Positions 5,439-6,562 of a stretch of 6,562 nucleotides of DNA are shown one piece after another. Source of the DNA: Bacteroidales bacterium (GTDB lineage Bacteria > Bacteroidota > Bacteroidia > Bacteroidales > P3); NCBI GenBank assembly GCA_031271725.1, contig JAISVE010000164.1:1-6562 (forward strand). Direction: 5' to 3'. Numbering within the stretch: the first letter of the stretch is position 1; each line of letters opens with the position of its first letter. The position numbers and the translations under genes are program-made. The notes beneath the pieces were generated by a model. It was not told the origin of the DNA and searched no databases. It saw only the letters and a program-made list of their open reading frames with translations.

Positions 5439-6562
5439 CTAAAAATTAACATGCAATCTTAAAATTCCAAGCAAGGCATTGGACAATTTCACATCTGTGC
5501 CTGACGGATTGATTATATATTGAATGTCGGGTTGAATTGCAAAGTTATCATTAAATTGCCACTTATAATGCAACTCCAATGCGGTTTCATGATTATGGCT
5601 TGCTCTCTGCAAATCAATATGTGCAACTGCAAGCCCCAAAACATCATTTCCCTTCTTGCTGAAAATTCCATAATAGTTTGCACCCAAACCCAAATAATAA
5701 GAATGTTCATTTTTATTCTTCGGCGCAAATGCAGCTTGTGCAAACAATCCTGCTTTACTGTTCTCACGTTCAAAAACAGTTTGGTCAATTATAAAATAAA
5801 AGCCGTAATTATTTTTGAAAATCGTATTTGTTGTTCGTGTAACCTCATCAAATTCATATAAGCCAGAATGGTAGTAGCCTCCCAGTTTGTAGATTCCTTC
5901 CTTATTCATTATATTAAATTTTGCATGAAATTCCATTAATGCAAATATGCCGTCTTCCTTGCTGAACTTCCAGTGAAGATTGTATGGATTATCATGTTCA
6001 AAGGGCGTTTGATAGCCGTCAAACACTGCTGTTTGCCATGTAAATTTTTCATTGATATTCCATTGTGCGGAAATGCCCAAACCTGTCAGCGGAAAAATCG
6101 GTAAAGGTAGATTAACCGACACAACAGGCGGTACGCCAAAAGAACTGTTAATAAATTCACCCGCATTTTCACTTGCTAAAAAATCAGCATTCAAATCTTG
6201 TAAACCAACAGTGAATGAAATTTTTTCAAATTCTTGTCTGAACCAAAGCTCATGCATATACACATGTACTCCCGCATCAATATTAGAGGCAACTTGTAAA
6301 TCGCCGACAAAGTTTTCCGAAAGCGATTTTCCATGTATGGTTGCACCGTTGATAAAAAAACTTCCGCCTTTCCACCAACGAGCTTTTTCCGTATCAAAGC
6401 CCACTTTCAGATTACCCATACCCATATAGCTCCCGCCTCTTTTCAAGCCTCCGGCTGCATTTGCATATACATCGCCAATATACGATGCTTCAAAATAAAA
6501 AGGATATTCTTTTTTCTTTTTCGTTATATTTTGCTGTGTTGAATCTGCGTTTGATGACTGTG
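5439..6562 (-). CDS. OprB-family outer-membrane porin, 5' partial
   Basis: This reading frame is open from the right edge to TAG at 5439, giving 373 visible residues of an outer-membrane beta-barrel. Diagnostic OprB-type segments are FEASYIGDVYANAAGGLKRG near the visible N-terminus, HELWFRQEFEKISFTVGLQD, DFLASENAGEFINSSFGVPP, and ISAQWNINEKFTWQTAVFDG. The remainder shows alternating aromatic beta-strands and ends in LRLHVNF, with the terminal Phe recognised by the BAM machinery. The signal peptide and true start lie beyond the edge. A TTG at 6446 is not the start, because the OprB homology continues upstream in frame. The first visible residues are a hydrophilic stretch with a KKKK run, likely the periplasmic region just after the signal peptide. 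The family admits sugars and other small solutes. Position before ccsBA and feoAB allows a role in iron entry, but no residue proves the substrate. Confidence 0.9.
   Translation of the reverse strand, partial: QSSNADSTQQNITKKKKEYPFYFEASYIGDVYANAAGGLKRGGSYMGMGNLKVGFDTEKARWWKGGSFFINGATIHGKSLSENFVGDLQVASNIDAGVHVYMHELWFRQEFEKISFTVGLQDLNADFLASENAGEFINSSFGVPPVVSVNLPLPIFPLTGLGISAQWNINEKFTWQTAVFDGYQTPFEHDNPYNLHWKFSKEDGIFALMEFHAKFNIMNKEGIYKLGGYYHSGLYEFDEVTRTTNTIFKNNYGFYFIIDQTVFERENSKAGLFAQAAFAPKNKNEHSYYLGLGANYYGIFSKKGNDVLGLAVAHIDLQRASHNHETALELHYKWQFNDNFAIQPDIQYIINPSGTDVKLSNALLGILRLHVNF

Noticed and set aside
6444..6446. TTG at 6446 as the start of the porin
   Set aside because: The frame stays open to the window edge and the upstream residues (FEASYIGDVYANAAGG) are part of the OprB homology, so the codon is an internal Leu.

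Overview
The window suggests an AT-rich member of the Bacteroidetes (Bacteroidales-like). The reasons are a FeoA-FeoB fusion, a single-chain ResB-CcsA cytochrome c synthetase, A-rich translation start regions without clear Shine-Dalgarno sequences, and a secreted protein ending in a GNVGIG motif, which is common in surface proteins of this phylum. All supported genes lie on the minus strand, so transcription runs from the right edge to the left.

Reading in that direction: (1) An outer-membrane porin of the OprB carbohydrate-selective family occupies 6562-5439. Its 5' end, including the signal peptide, is outside the window. (2) Five bases later, ccsBA (5433-3094) encodes a System II cytochrome c synthetase. 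It keeps the two external haem-ligand histidines and the WWD tryptophan motif, but no histidine is visible in its other membrane helices. Two of its loops carry related repeat insertions. (3) A spacer of about 80 bp holds a degenerate 7-bp tandem repeat and a long inverted repeat. (4) feoAB (3013-539) encodes a fused FeoA-FeoB ferrous iron transporter with an in-frame repeat expansion in one loop. (5) A 228-bp AT-rich gap has only weak palindromes. (6) The left edge (310-1) holds the start of a secreted protein whose expected ATG appears to be missing its G.

The porin and ccsBA are almost certainly co-transcribed, and feoAB probably belongs to the same operon. A plausible reading is an iron module: the porin admits small solutes, possibly Fe2+, across the outer membrane; FeoAB moves Fe2+ across the inner membrane; and CcsBA uses haem to mature c-type cytochromes. 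The shared theme is inference. The protein families are well supported.

I do not see a clearly new system here. The points most worth a second look are the histidine-poor CcsBA, the paired insertions in it, the repeat-expanded FeoB loop, the heptamer spacer repeat and the apparently lost start codon. There is no tRNA, rRNA, CRISPR array or insertion sequence that I can support.
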